From positions 310,001 through 374,000 of the forward strand of contig NZ_FNVU01000003.1 in the NCBI RefSeq assembly GCF_900107965.1: a stretch of 64,000 bases of DNA, given 5' to 3'. The stretch comes from Actinacidiphila yanglinensis (GTDB taxonomy: Bacteria; Actinomycetota; Actinomycetes; Streptomycetales; Streptomycetaceae). Positions 15,500 to 24,440 of this stretch are shown piece after piece (within the stretch, counting starts at the first letter, position 1; every line of letters begins with the position of its first letter). Position numbers and translations under genes: made by a program. Below the pieces are notes generated by a model. The model was not told the origin of the DNA and made no database searches. It was given only the letters and a program-made list of their open reading frames with translations.

Positions 15500-17242
15500 A
15501 TGGCGAAGCAGACGGTGGCGGAGCAGTTCGTCGACATCCTGGCGCGCGCGGGGGTGGAGCGCCTCTACGGGGTGGTCGGCGACAGCCTGAACCCCGTGGT
15601 GGACGCGGTGCGCCGCAGCCGTGCCGTGGAGTGGGTGCACGTGCGGCACGAGGAGACCGCCGCCTTCGCGGCGGGCGCGGAGGCCCAGCTCACCGGGCGG
15701 CTGGCGGCCTGCGCGGGCTCCTGCGGGCCGGGCAACCTGCACCTGATCAACGGGCTGTACGACGCGCACCGCTCGATGGCGCCGGTGCTGGCGCTCGCCT
15801 CGCACATCCCGAGCAGCGAGATCGGCACCACCTACTTCCAGGAGACCCACCCGGACCGGCTCTTCCAGGAGTGCAGCCACTACAGCGAACTGGTCTCCAA
15901 CGCCGCCCAGATGCCCCGGGTGCTCCAGACCGCGATCCAGCACGCGGTCGGGCAGGGCGGGGTGTCCGTGATCGCGCTGCCCGGTGACATCGCCGCGCAT
16001 CAGGCGCCGCAGCGCACCGAGGAGCACGCGCTGGTCACCCGGCGCCCCGCGATCCGCCCCGGCGACGCCGAGATCGACGAACTGGCCCGGCTGGTGGACC
16101 GCGCGCAGCGGGTCACCCTGTTCTGCGGCAGCGGCACGGCGGGCGCGCACGACGAGGTGATGGCCCTCGCGCAGAAGATCAAGTCCCCGGTGGGGCACGC
16201 GCTGCGCGGCAAGGAGTGGATCCAGTACGACAACCCCTTCGACGTCGGCATGAGCGGGTTGCTCGGCTACGGCGCCGCGTACGAGGCGATGCACGAGTGC
16301 GACCTGCTGATCCTGCTGGGCACCGACTTCCCGTACAACGCCTTCCTGCCGGACGACGTGACCCTCGTCCAGGTCGACGTGCGGCCCGAGCACCTGGGGC
16401 GGCGATCGAAGCTGGACCTCGCGGTGTGGGGCGACGCGGGGGAGACGCTGCGCTGCCTGATCCCGAAGGTGCGGGAGAAGGAGGACCGCAAGTTCCTGGA
16501 CCGGATGCTGAAGAAGCACAGCGACGCGCTGGAGGGTGTCGTCAAGGCCTACACCCGCAAGGTGGACCGGCACGTGCCGATCCACCCGGAGTACGTGGCG
16601 TCGGTGCTGGACGAACTGGCCGACGACGACGCGGTGTTCACCGTCGACACCGGCATGTGCAACGTGTGGGCGGCGCGCTATCTGACGCCCAACGGGCGGC
16701 GGCGGGTGATCGGGTCGTTCTCGCACGGCTCGATGGCGAACGCGCTGCCGCAGGCGATCGGCGCGCAGTTCCTCGACCGCCGGCGGCAGGTGGTGTCGAT
16801 GTCCGGCGACGGCGGATTCAGCATGCTGATGGGCGACTTCCTCACCCTCGTGCAGTACGACCTGCCGGTGAAGGTGGTGCTGTTCAACAACTCCTCCCTC
16901 GGCATGGTGGAGTTGGAGATGATGGTCGAGGGACTGCCCGCCTACGGCACCACGAACCACAATCCGGACTTCGCCGCCATCGCGCAGGCGGCGGGCGCCT
17001 ACGGGGTGCGGGTGGAGAAGCCGAAGGACCTGCCCAAGGCGCTCAAGGACGCGTTCCGGCACAAGGGGCCCGCGCTGGTCGACGTGGTGACGGACCCGCA
17101 CGCGTTGTCCATCCCGCCGAAGGTCACCGGCGAGCAGATCGGCGGCTTCGCGCTGTCGATGGGCCGCACCGTACTGGACGGAGGGGTCGGCAAGATGGTC
17201 CAGCTCGCCCGCTCCAACCTGCGCAACGTGCCGCGCCCGTGA
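15500..17242 (+). CDS. poxB: Thiamine-diphosphate-dependent pyruvate oxidase/dehydrogenase (PoxB type)
   Basis: A 580-aa cytoplasmic or membrane-peripheral flavoenzyme converting pyruvate to acetate and CO2 with quinone as acceptor. The N-terminal pyrimidine-binding domain has GVVGDSLNPVVDAV and the cofactor-activating Glu in HEETAAF; a central FAD-binding-type domain follows; the C-terminal pyrophosphate domain shows SGDGGFSML...NNSSLGM. Length and the ending ...GGVGKMVQLARSNLR fit the PoxB subfamily rather than acetolactate synthase. The start at 15500 follows GGGGAG by nine bases; an ATG at 15491 is less well placed. Confidence 0.9.
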   Translation: MAKQTVAEQFVDILARAGVERLYGVVGDSLNPVVDAVRRSRAVEWVHVRHEETAAFAAGAEAQLTGRLAACAGSCGPGNLHLINGLYDAHRSMAPVLALASHIPSSEIGTTYFQETHPDRLFQECSHYSELVSNAAQMPRVLQTAIQHAVGQGGVSVIALPGDIAAHQAPQRTEEHALVTRRPAIRPGDAEIDELARLVDRAQRVTLFCGSGTAGAHDEVMALAQKIKSPVGHALRGKEWIQYDNPFDVGMSGLLGYGAAYEAMHECDLLILLGTDFPYNAFLPDDVTLVQVDVRPEHLGRRSKLDLAVWGDAGETLRCLIPKVREKEDRKFLDRMLKKHSDALEGVVKAYTRKVDRHVPIHPEYVASVLDELADDDAVFTVDTGMCNVWAARYLTPNGRRRVIGSFSHGSMANALPQAIGAQFLDRRRQVVSMSGDGGFSMLMGDFLTLVQYDLPVKVVLFNNSSLGMVELEMMVEGLPAYGTTNHNPDFAAIAQAAGAYGVRVEKPKDLPKALKDAFRHKGPALVDVVTDPHALSIPPKVTGEQIGGFALSMGRTVLDGGVGKMVQLARSNLRNVPRP

Positions 17243-17273
17243 GGAAGTTCGCGGGCGCGGCACGGGATGTCCT

Positions 17274-17288
17274 GCCCCCGGAAGGGGC
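17274..17288. terminator. Short hairpin between poxB and the convergent GH95-like gene
   Basis: GCCCC and GGGGC around a 5-base loop lie in the 51-base gap between two convergent stops. Short, but the only such structure in the gap. Confidence 0.35.
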
Positions 17289-17293
17289 GTTGC

Positions 17294-20167
17294 TCAGTCG
17301 TTGATCAGGTCGAACTCCTCCCACGGGCCGATCGAAGTGCGGTTGGCGATCAGCGCCGACGCGCCGGCGTCCTCTGCGGTCACGTAGTCGCCGTTGATCC
17401 GGGCCTTGAGGCTGACGCTGCCGTCGCCGTTGTGGACGAGCTGGAACTGTTCCCAGGTGCCGACGGAGTCCACCTTCGCCAGCAGCGGCGAGGCACCGGC
17501 GTCGTCGGCGGTGACGTACTTGCCGTTGGCGTGGGCTCGCAGCGCGACATAGCCGCCGCCCTCGTCCACCAGGTCGAACTGCTCCCAGGGGCCGATCGCG
17601 GTGCGGTTGGCGATCAGCGGCGAGGCGCCGGCGTCGTCCGCGGTGACGTAGTCGCCGTTGGCGTGGGCCTTCAGGGAGATCACCGAGCCGTCACCGGGGG
17701 TGGTGGCGCCGGCGGTGTCCAGGCCGATCTGCACGTTGCCCAGGTGCTTCGCGGCCGTCGCGGGCGTACCCGAGACCTGTGCGTAGGGCAGGGACGTGGT
17801 GGGGGAGCCCACCTCCTCGACCAGGTAGGACTGGCCGGAGGTGACCGGCACGCTGATCGTGCTCGCCGTGGTCGAGGGGACGACCACCGCGTTGCTGGAG
17901 CTGTTGACCACCTGGACGGCCTGGCCCGGCCACGGGCTGCGGACCTTCATGGTGCGCGACGAGCCGGCCTGGATGGCGACCGTGACCGGGGTGCCGTTCT
18001 GCACCTGGACGTCGACCTTGGTGCTGCCCTGCACCGACACGGTGCCGCTGACGTCCCAGCCGCTCGGCCAGGCCGGCGCGATCCGCAGGGTGCCGTCGTA
18101 GTCCTGCACCAGGGCCTCGTCCAGCGCGGTGGCCACGCCGGAGACCTGCTCGATGTAGCCCTCGGTGCCGACGGTGCTGCCCAGGTCGGACAGGCCGTTG
18201 ATGTACACCTGGTGGCTCTCGGTGATGGACACCAGCCGCGCGGCGACCTCGCTGGACAGCCCCAGCCGGGCCGCGTCGATCGCGTCCATGCTCCAGTCGT
18301 TGCCGCCGGTGAACTGCCGGTGGTTGTAGCTGCGCACCGCCAGGTCGTGCAGCGTGCCGGGATCGTCGGTGATCAGGTCGTACGGCCACACCGGCTCCAG
18401 GTCGATGTTCTCGCCGTTCCTGATCTGCGCGGTCGGCTGGTAGGAGTACGCGATGACGTCGTTGTTCGAGGCGTCGGCGGAGGGCGCGAGCACCTGGGTG
18501 CGGCCGTAGTCGGTCCGCGCCCAGGCCGGTATCTGGCCCTCGGCGGTCGTCAGTTGGGACTGGAGCGAGGTGTCGGTGCCCAGCAGCTGCGCGGCCTGCA
18601 CCACCACCGGGAACAGCGCGGCGTCCGCGGCGAGGTCCGTGGTCGGGTCCTGCACGGCCCACTGCGTCTCGTGCGCGTTGGCGACCGCGTGCAGCTTCCC
18701 GTCCGAGCCGACCTTCTGGTACGCCAGCAGGAAGGTCGCCGAGTCCTTCATCAACGGGTAGTACGTCCGCAGGAAGTTGAGGTCGCCGGTGTCCTGGTAC
18801 TGCTGCCAGACGTAGAGGCTGATCTCCGCGCCCGAGGTGATGTCGAGCGCGTTCCAGTTGGGGCTGCCGGGCTCGCTGCAGGCCGCGTTGGCGCCCGCAC
18901 CCGGGTCGCCGCCGTTGCCGTTGAACCGCATCACCTCGGGTACGCAGGCGCCGGGCAGGCCGCCCATCTGCTGCTTCGTCCATGCCTCGATGGCGCTGAG
19001 GTTGTTCTGGTACAGGTTGAAGATCGGCGTGTTGAGGGCGAAGTTGCCGGTGCTCATGTTCGCCGAGATCTGGGTGCGCAGGTTCCACAGCCAGGTCGCC
19101 GACGGGGTCCACGCCTGCTGGTCCTGGCCGAAGTTGAACATGTCGGCCACGCCGGCCTGGCTGCCCGGGATGGTGCCGCGCATCGACGCGGCCTCCATGA
19201 ACAGGTAGATGGTGCGCAGGGACTCCATGTACTGGGCCTGGCCGTCGGAGGAGTTCGCCTCCAGCAGTCCGCTGTTCGCCCAGTAACCGGCCCACCAGGA
19301 CTGCTGCGAGGACAGCAGCGACGACTCCGTGGCGGTGGCGTCGGAGCCGAGCAGGGCCGAGGCGGTGCTCGCCGCGTTCCCCCCGGTCCAGGTCGGCGCG
19401 CCGACGATCACCCGGTACGAACCGTCGGTGTTCGGGGTGAAGTTCACCTTCACCTGGGTGCTGCTGACGACCTGGGTGGAGACGTTGCGGCCGCCGGCCG
19501 ACAGCGCGGCGAGCGAGCCGAAGGTGCGGCCGGAGTTGCCCGCCTCCTGGTTGTCCACCCAGGTCTCGGCGAGCGTGCCGATCGCACCGGACGCGGCGGC
19601 CTGCGGGCTGCGGCCGGACCAGAGGCCGACCGTCGCGGACTGGGCCGTGCCGGGATCCGCGCCGGTGACGTCCACGACGAGTTCGTCCTTCGTCGCCGAC
19701 ACCCATGCCTTGAGGGTCATGCCCCCGCCGGACTCGCTGAGCACCCCGGTGTAGAGGTCGAGGGTGCCCTTGAAGTCGGAGGCGCCGGTGAGCTTCGACA
19801 GGCCCGGGATCTGCACCTGCCCGGGGGACTTGCGGCCCGGCAGGGTGTCGGCCCGGTTGAGCTGGGCGGTGAATCCGTTGGCGGCCCACGCGGCCACGCC
19901 CAGCGACCCGTTGCCGAGCGGCAGCGACTGGGCGCCTTGGGTGTTGGGCGCGCCGAGCACGATGTCCGAGCGGCGGACGACGTTCGGGGTGTCGAGGTGG
20001 AAACTCCCGTTCTGCCACGCGGTGGTGGCGCTCGCGGCGGCGGCGGGCGGCGCGGCGGCGACGGGGACGAGGAGGCCGGCCGTGAGGAGCGCGGCGGCGA
20101 CCAGAGCGGGTGGTCGGATCATTCTGCTCATTCGGCGAAGTCCGAATGCGCGGTGCTGTGAGTGCAC
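17294..20167 (-). CDS. Secreted GH95-like glycosidase (DUF5703) with C-terminal fascin-like repeats
   Basis: A 957-aa exported protein. The GTG at 20167 has GGGAGG four to five bases upstream and gives an n-region with paired Arg (GLRRMSRMIR) and a hydrophobic core ending AAA-ASA near residue 45. The body begins with a DUF5703/GH95-type N-terminal sandwich (LPLGNGSLGVAAW...LPGRKSPGQ), then an alpha/alpha barrel rich in Trp/Asn typical of alpha-L-fucosidase-like GH95 enzymes. From about residue 825 three similar repeats of about 45 residues (SLKAHANGDYVTADDAGAS...PWEQFDL) form a fascin/trefoil-type sugar-binding domain. Probable plant-glycan side-chain cleavage; the exact linkage is unknown. 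It is transcribed alone. Confidence 0.75.
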   Translation of the reverse strand: MHSQHRAFGLRRMSRMIRPPALVAAALLTAGLLVPVAAAPPAAAASATTAWQNGSFHLDTPNVVRRSDIVLGAPNTQGAQSLPLGNGSLGVAAWAANGFTAQLNRADTLPGRKSPGQVQIPGLSKLTGASDFKGTLDLYTGVLSESGGGMTLKAWVSATKDELVVDVTGADPGTAQSATVGLWSGRSPQAAASGAIGTLAETWVDNQEAGNSGRTFGSLAALSAGGRNVSTQVVSSTQVKVNFTPNTDGSYRVIVGAPTWTGGNAASTASALLGSDATATESSLLSSQQSWWAGYWANSGLLEANSSDGQAQYMESLRTIYLFMEAASMRGTIPGSQAGVADMFNFGQDQQAWTPSATWLWNLRTQISANMSTGNFALNTPIFNLYQNNLSAIEAWTKQQMGGLPGACVPEVMRFNGNGGDPGAGANAACSEPGSPNWNALDITSGAEISLYVWQQYQDTGDLNFLRTYYPLMKDSATFLLAYQKVGSDGKLHAVANAHETQWAVQDPTTDLAADAALFPVVVQAAQLLGTDTSLQSQLTTAEGQIPAWARTDYGRTQVLAPSADASNNDVIAYSYQPTAQIRNGENIDLEPVWPYDLITDDPGTLHDLAVRSYNHRQFTGGNDWSMDAIDAARLGLSSEVAARLVSITESHQVYINGLSDLGSTVGTEGYIEQVSGVATALDEALVQDYDGTLRIAPAWPSGWDVSGTVSVQGSTKVDVQVQNGTPVTVAIQAGSSRTMKVRSPWPGQAVQVVNSSSNAVVVPSTTASTISVPVTSGQSYLVEEVGSPTTSLPYAQVSGTPATAAKHLGNVQIGLDTAGATTPGDGSVISLKAHANGDYVTADDAGASPLIANRTAIGPWEQFDLVDEGGGYVALRAHANGKYVTADDAGASPLLAKVDSVGTWEQFQLVHNGDGSVSLKARINGDYVTAEDAGASALIANRTSIGPWEEFDLIND

Positions 20168-20343
20168 GGCCCCTCCCGAGGGCAGCGGAACAGACGACAC
20201 AAGCGGCGCAACATCCGTGAAACACAGGGGATGAGTGCGCCACACAGTGGCGGGCGGGTCCGGGGGTGTCAAGAGTTCCACCGAGTAGACATCGGAGGTA
20301 TGGCGAAATCTGATGGCACGTCGGGGACCTGTCAAGCCATCGG

Positions 20344-20916
20344 ATGAGTGGACGCATCCGGGGTGGGCATGCCTATCGACAGGGGATACGGACCTGGTTG
20401 AACGGGGGAAGCAGGACGAATATCACGGGGTACCGGTTGCGGCGCGCGGTACGGCGGGCGGATCTGCCCGCGGTGGCCGAGACTCGCAGGATCCTTCGGG
20501 ACAGCCTGCGGGAGTGGGGCGTGGCCGCACTGGTGGACACAACGGAGCTACTGGCCACCGAACTTCTCACCAACGCACTCCAGCACACCGGCGGCGGAGC
20601 GGTGTTGACCGCGACGCTCTCGCCCGGCGTGTTCCCGGAGGTAAGGACGCGTGCGGTCGTGGGCGCGGAACCCGGGCCGGACCCGGCACCGGGTCCCGGC
20701 AGGCTCGGGCCGCGGCTGCGGGTCGAGGTCGTCGACACCCTCGCCCGCCGCCCCACGCCGCGCCTGCCGCGGCACGGCGCCGGACCGGCCGACGACTACG
20801 GCACGTCGGGCCGCGGGCTGCTGCTGGTCGACGCGCTGGCCGACGACTGGGGCGTGCAGCCGTGTGCCGCCGGGGGAAAGGCGGTGTGGTTCGAACTCAA
20901 CGCGGAAGCGGCGTGA
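20344..20916 (+). CDS. HATPase_c ATP-binding protein (RsbW/SpoIIAB-like)
   Basis: A 190-aa protein of the large streptomycete family of GHKL ATPases related to anti-sigma kinases. The N box ELLATELLTNALQHTGG, the G1 region VEVVDT and the G2 motif GTSGRGLLLVDALADDWGV are present; a Pro/Gly loop sits in the middle. The ATG at 20344 overlaps the stop of a tiny upstream ORF (ATGA), and no independent ribosome binding site precedes it; a TTG at 20398 is an alternative. No sigma factor or antagonist is adjacent, so the partner is unknown. Confidence 0.78.
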   Translation: MSGRIRGGHAYRQGIRTWLNGGSRTNITGYRLRRAVRRADLPAVAETRRILRDSLREWGVAALVDTTELLATELLTNALQHTGGGAVLTATLSPGVFPEVRTRAVVGAEPGPDPAPGPGRLGPRLRVEVVDTLARRPTPRLPRHGAGPADDYGTSGRGLLLVDALADDWGVQPCAAGGKAVWFELNAEAA

Positions 20917-20982
20917 CCCCGGGCGGACCTGCGTCGCCCGGCGATCACGCCGCCGCACCGTTTCTGCTGCTCGGTCTCCTGC

Positions 20983-22122
20983 TCAGCCGAACTGGCGCTC
21001 CAGGTCCTCGAGCTTGCGCTCCAGGGAGTCCAGCCGGGGAAGCGTCAGCGTGTCGTCCTCGGCGATCAGGTCGATCGTCGGGCGCGACGCGGACTCGGTC
21101 GCCGGCGACCCGGGGTCGGAACCGGTCCTGGTGGCGAACGGGTCGCGCGCGGAGCCGGTGGACGGCGCCTCCTCGCGGACCGGCTGCAGCGCGGGGCGCG
21201 CCCGCACCGGCAGCTCGCCGGACGGCAGTTCGGCCGAGGCGGATATCGCGGGCTCCGAAGCGGCCTGGCCGCCGCCCGGCGCCCCGGTCGGGGGCAGTTC
21301 CACCTGGCGGCCACCCCGGCCGCCGCGCGGCCACGGCCGCCCCTGACGGGTGAGGGCCTTGATCTTCGCCCGCTCCATCCGGTCGTGGTCGCGGCGCCGC
21401 AGGTCGTTCTGCTCGCGCTGCCGCTTGTCCTCGCGGACCTCCTCGACCGCCTCGTCCAGCGACCGCACGCCCTCCAGCAGCATCAACGACCAGGCGCCGT
21501 AGGTTTCGCGCGGGGCGCGCAGCCACCGCACCATCCGGATCTGCGGCAACGGCCGCGGCACCAGGCCCTGTTCGCGCAGCGCCGCCCGGCGGGTCTGCTT
21601 GAGCGCGCGGTCGAAGAGCACCGCGGCCGACAGCGACATGCCCGCGAAGAACTGCGGGGCGCCGGCGTGCTCCACACCGCGCGGCGCGTGCACCCAGTTG
21701 AACCAGGCCGCCGCCCCGGCGAACAGCCAGACCAGCATGCGCGAGCCGAGCGCGGCGTCACCGTGGCTGGCCTCGCGGACGGCCAGCACCGAGCAGAACA
21801 TCGCCGCCCCGTCCAGGCCGAACGGCACGAGGTACTCCCAGCCGTTGCCCAGGCCGAGGTTCTGCCGACCGAAGCCGACCAGGCCGTGGAACGACAGCGC
21901 GGCGGCCACCGCGGCGCAGCAGAACAGCAGCACGTACGAGGCGCTGCCGTAGACCGCTTCCTTGCGCCGCCGCCGCTCCTCGCTGCGCTCCCAGGAATCG
22001 GTCTGGGCGGTGCTGTCGCCGGACGTGCGGCGGTTGCGGAAGACGAAGACGCAAGCCGCGAGGACGATCAGGCCGATGCCGGCCGAGATCATCCAGTCCA
22101 GCGATATGTCGGTGATTCTCAT
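20983..22122 (-). CDS. DUF2637 membrane protein
   Basis: A 379-aa protein with an N-terminal helix (MISAGIGLIVLAACVFVF), then a DUF2637 core of about four more helices (ASYVLLFCCAAVAAALSFHGLVGFG; WEYLVPFGLDGAAMFCSVLAV; MLVWLFAGAAAWFNW; FFAGMSLSAAVLFDRAL) and a long charged, Pro-rich cytoplasmic tail ending in a predicted coiled coil (LDSLERKLEDLERQFG). DUF2637 is found in plasmid-transfer-associated (Spd-like) and chromosomal actinomycete proteins; the function is unproven. GAGGAA precedes the ATG. No other mobile-element gene is nearby. Confidence 0.82.
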   Translation of the reverse strand: MRITDISLDWMISAGIGLIVLAACVFVFRNRRTSGDSTAQTDSWERSEERRRRKEAVYGSASYVLLFCCAAVAAALSFHGLVGFGRQNLGLGNGWEYLVPFGLDGAAMFCSVLAVREASHGDAALGSRMLVWLFAGAAAWFNWVHAPRGVEHAGAPQFFAGMSLSAAVLFDRALKQTRRAALREQGLVPRPLPQIRMVRWLRAPRETYGAWSLMLLEGVRSLDEAVEEVREDKRQREQNDLRRRDHDRMERAKIKALTRQGRPWPRGGRGGRQVELPPTGAPGGGQAASEPAISASAELPSGELPVRARPALQPVREEAPSTGSARDPFATRTGSDPGSPATESASRPTIDLIAEDDTLTLPRLDSLERKLEDLERQFG

Positions 22123-22302
22123 ATGCGATTCCTCGTGTCGCTTCCGTCGCGCTCGGGTCGTGGGGACTGCTTACGACCGCCATCATCGTGCAGAGCGTTG
22201 GTGGGTGCAGACGTTACGGCACAAGAGCACGCTTACGGGTTCCGAGGTGCTCGAACTCGCGTGCCAGAACGGCTGAGTTGAGCGTGATCGTAGCGCGGTC
22301 GG

Positions 22303-23124
22303 TCACGCCGCGGACGCGCGGCGGTCGATCCGGTCCGGTACCCGCCGCCGGGGGCAGGTGGTGCAGGTGTCGGTGGGACTGATGGTGTAGTAAAGACAGC
22401 AGGTGAGACGCGTGCGCGACGGCGCCGCGCCGTCCGTATCACATGACGGTCCGTCAGAATGCGTAGTCCGGCGGAAGCCCGCACCGCCCGCGAACGGGGG
22501 CGTGCGGCCCGGCAGGAGGGCGGCCAGCTCGGTCCTCGCGCGCTCCTCCTGGTCGAACAACCGGCCGACGTACCAGAGCCCTTCGGTGATCTCGTCGGTG
22601 ACCATGCCCCACAGCGCGTGCCGCCCGCGCCGCAGCAGCGGACCGAAGCCGGCGAGCACCGGCGCGGCGTGCTCGGCCACGGCGGCCCGCAGTTCGTCGC
22701 GCAGCGCGGCCGGGTGCGGCAGCGACCGCGCGCCCGGCAGGGTCGCGGCCGGATCGTCCGGCAGGCACCCGAACGACCGGGTGCGCACCGTCACCTGCCC
22801 GGTGGCCGGGTGGAAGGCCACGTCGTCGACCGGCAGCCGCGGCACCCGGCCGTGCAGGAACCACGGCACCGTGAAGAGCAGGCACGCCGGCCACAGGTAC
22901 CGGTGCAGGGCGAGGGTCGCCGCCACGTCCGGTCGCGGCGGGCGGCCCCTGTCCCCGGTCAGCTCGGCCGTGGTGTTCGTCACGTACGCCGCCAGCGCCG
23001 CGCCGCCCTCCGCCAGATCGCGCGCGCCGATCCAGCCCGTGCCGGACGGCGGGGGAGCGGTGGTGACGCGCAGATCCGGGAAGACCGCGGACAGCCGGGC
23101 GTACGAAGCGCTGGTCGCAAGCAT
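22303..23124 (-). CDS. FhuF-like siderophore-iron reductase, 2Fe-2S protein
   Basis: A 273-aa cytoplasmic protein with an FhuF-type body and the diagnostic C-terminal cluster motif CC-x10-C-x2-C (LTCCLYYTISPTDTCTTCPR), which holds an unusual 2Fe-2S centre. Such proteins release iron from ferric siderophores by reduction. The ATG at 23124 lies inside the iron-box palindrome, so the mRNA is probably leaderless or nearly so. A short basic tail follows the cluster. No siderophore synthesis or uptake gene is adjacent. Confidence 0.82.
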   Translation of the reverse strand: MLATSASYARLSAVFPDLRVTTAPPPSGTGWIGARDLAEGGAALAAYVTNTTAELTGDRGRPPRPDVAATLALHRYLWPACLLFTVPWFLHGRVPRLPVDDVAFHPATGQVTVRTRSFGCLPDDPAATLPGARSLPHPAALRDELRAAVAEHAAPVLAGFGPLLRRGRHALWGMVTDEITEGLWYVGRLFDQEERARTELAALLPGRTPPFAGGAGFRRTTHSDGPSCDTDGAAPSRTRLTCCLYYTISPTDTCTTCPRRRVPDRIDRRASAA

Positions 23125-23140
23125 GGTAAGGCTTACCTTA
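23122..23140 (-). promoter_or_regulatory. Iron box (IdeR/DmdR1-type operator)
   Basis: A perfect core GGTAAG-G-CTTACC sits inside a 19-base window matching the consensus TTAGGTTAGGCTCACCTAA at 14 positions. It overlaps the start codon of the FhuF-like gene, so iron-loaded repressor would block transcription directly. Confidence 0.72.
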
Positions 23141-23322
23141 GCGGCACGGATGAGGGTTTACGCTGACCGCTGTACGCCGAACGGGTGAGCGTGTCGGGAG
23201 GCCGGCGCGCGTCCCGGTCGGCGGAGGCCCGAGGTGGACCCGGACGCGGCGGTGGACGCACGTCCGGAAGGGCCACCGGGTCGGCGGTGGACCGGGACAG
23301 TTGTGGAGAGGGGCAGGACACG

Positions 23323-23991
23323 GTGGAGCGAGCCGCGCCCACGGAGCCGCCCGCGCGCCTGCCGGAGCGGCTGTCCGTACGGGACCAGGTGCTCGACGCG
23401 CTGCGCGCCGCGATCGTCTCCGGGCGGCTCGCGCCGGGCACCGTGCACTCCGCCCCGGCGCTCGCCGAGCGGTACCGCGTCTCCGCCACCCCGGTCCGCG
23501 AGGCGATGCAACTCCTCGCCCGCGAGGGCGCCGTGGAGGTGCTGCCCAACCGCGGTTTCCGGATCGCCGAGCACACCGCGCGCGACCTCGCCGAACTGGC
23601 GGAGGTGCGAGCCCTGTTGGAGGCCCCGGTGGTCCTGGGGCTCACCCGCAGCGTGCCCGCCGCCCGCTGGGAGCGGCTGCGGCCGCTGGCCGACGAGTCG
23701 CTGGTGGCCGCCGTCGGCGGCGACCGCGCCGCCTACGCCGAGGCCGACCGCGCCTTCCACCGCGCCGTCCTCGACCTCTCCGGGAACCTCCATCTGGTCG
23801 CCGTCGCCGACGAGTTGCACCGGCGGGCGCAGTGGCCCGCGAGCGCCGCGCAGCGCAAGGGCGGTGCCGCGGGCGCGGGGCTCGTCGCCGACGCCACCGA
23901 GCACTGCGTGCTGCTGGACGCGATCGCCTCGGGCGAGGAGGCGGCCGTCGTCGACGTCGTGCGCCGCCATTTCGCCGCCGGGCGCCCCTGA
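23323..23991 (+). CDS. GntR/FadR-type (FCD) transcriptional regulator
   Basis: A 222-aa regulator: the winged helix RDQVLDALRAAIVSGRLAPGTVHSAPALAERYRVSATPVREAMQLLAREGAVEVLPNRGFRI is followed by an all-helical FCD domain with RALLEAPVVLG and DRAFHRAVLDLSGN, where Asp/His residues bind a metal or carboxylate ligand. The GTG at 23323 was chosen as the first start near the domain; the frame is open to 23185 but that part is low-complexity. The ligand and targets are unknown; it is divergent from the FhuF-like gene, 198 bases away. Confidence 0.78.
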   Translation: MERAAPTEPPARLPERLSVRDQVLDALRAAIVSGRLAPGTVHSAPALAERYRVSATPVREAMQLLAREGAVEVLPNRGFRIAEHTARDLAELAEVRALLEAPVVLGLTRSVPAARWERLRPLADESLVAAVGGDRAAYAEADRAFHRAVLDLSGNLHLVAVADELHRRAQWPASAAQRKGGAAGAGLVADATEHCVLLDAIASGEEAAVVDVVRRHFAAGRP

Positions 23992-24440
23992 CACCGCTGC
24001 CGGCCCGACCCCGCTCGACGCGTGCCCTGTCCGCCGCGCCGGGGATGCCCGCGGCGACGTACCGGCAGGGATTCGGCCGTTTGCCGGGCGGTCCCGGCGG
24101 CGCGAGTGGCCCGTCCGCGCCGGCCCCGTCCTGGCCCGGGCGCCGGGACGGTGTATACGAACCGCGCCGTGGAACGCATTCCTCCGCTTTTCGGGCCCGG
24201 GTGCGCCAAGGGGTCGCAAAGTCATGACCATGCCCTCGACGGAGGGTCATCGATCCGCGGCCGACGAGGCGTTCATGCAGGCCACTCGCATGATGACCAG
24301 AAGTTGCCTCTTACACCCGCCTCCGGCCGGGTCCCCGTTGACGAGCGTCCGGCGGCGGGCCGACCATCCGTTTAGGTGCTCAATACACATGAATTCGTGT
24401 TGCGGGCGCATTGCGATGCGCGAGTGGACGGAGAAGACGC
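23992..24440. other. Intergenic region upstream of asnB
   Basis: No convincing gene. The last 70 bases are AT-richer (around CAATACACATGAATTCGTG) and probably hold the asnB promoter. A frame from 24224 to 24478 could encode 84 residues, but it overlaps the asnB start and lacks a ribosome binding site. Confidence 0.5.

Noticed and set aside
17267..20161. A 964-codon open frame on the plus strand opposite the GH95-like gene
   Set aside because: No recognisable domain and a highly biased composition; the opposite strand has a signal peptide, catalytic fold and repeats.
20983..22122. DUF2637 gene as evidence of an integrated conjugative plasmid
   Set aside because: No integrase, excisionase, replication, TraB/FtsK-like gene or att-like repeat is visible nearby; chromosomal DUF2637 copies are common.
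22220..22275. A GAGTTCGAGCACC stretch on the minus strand as a tRNA T-arm
   Set aside because: No matching acceptor stem, anticodon arm or D-arm could be folded around it.
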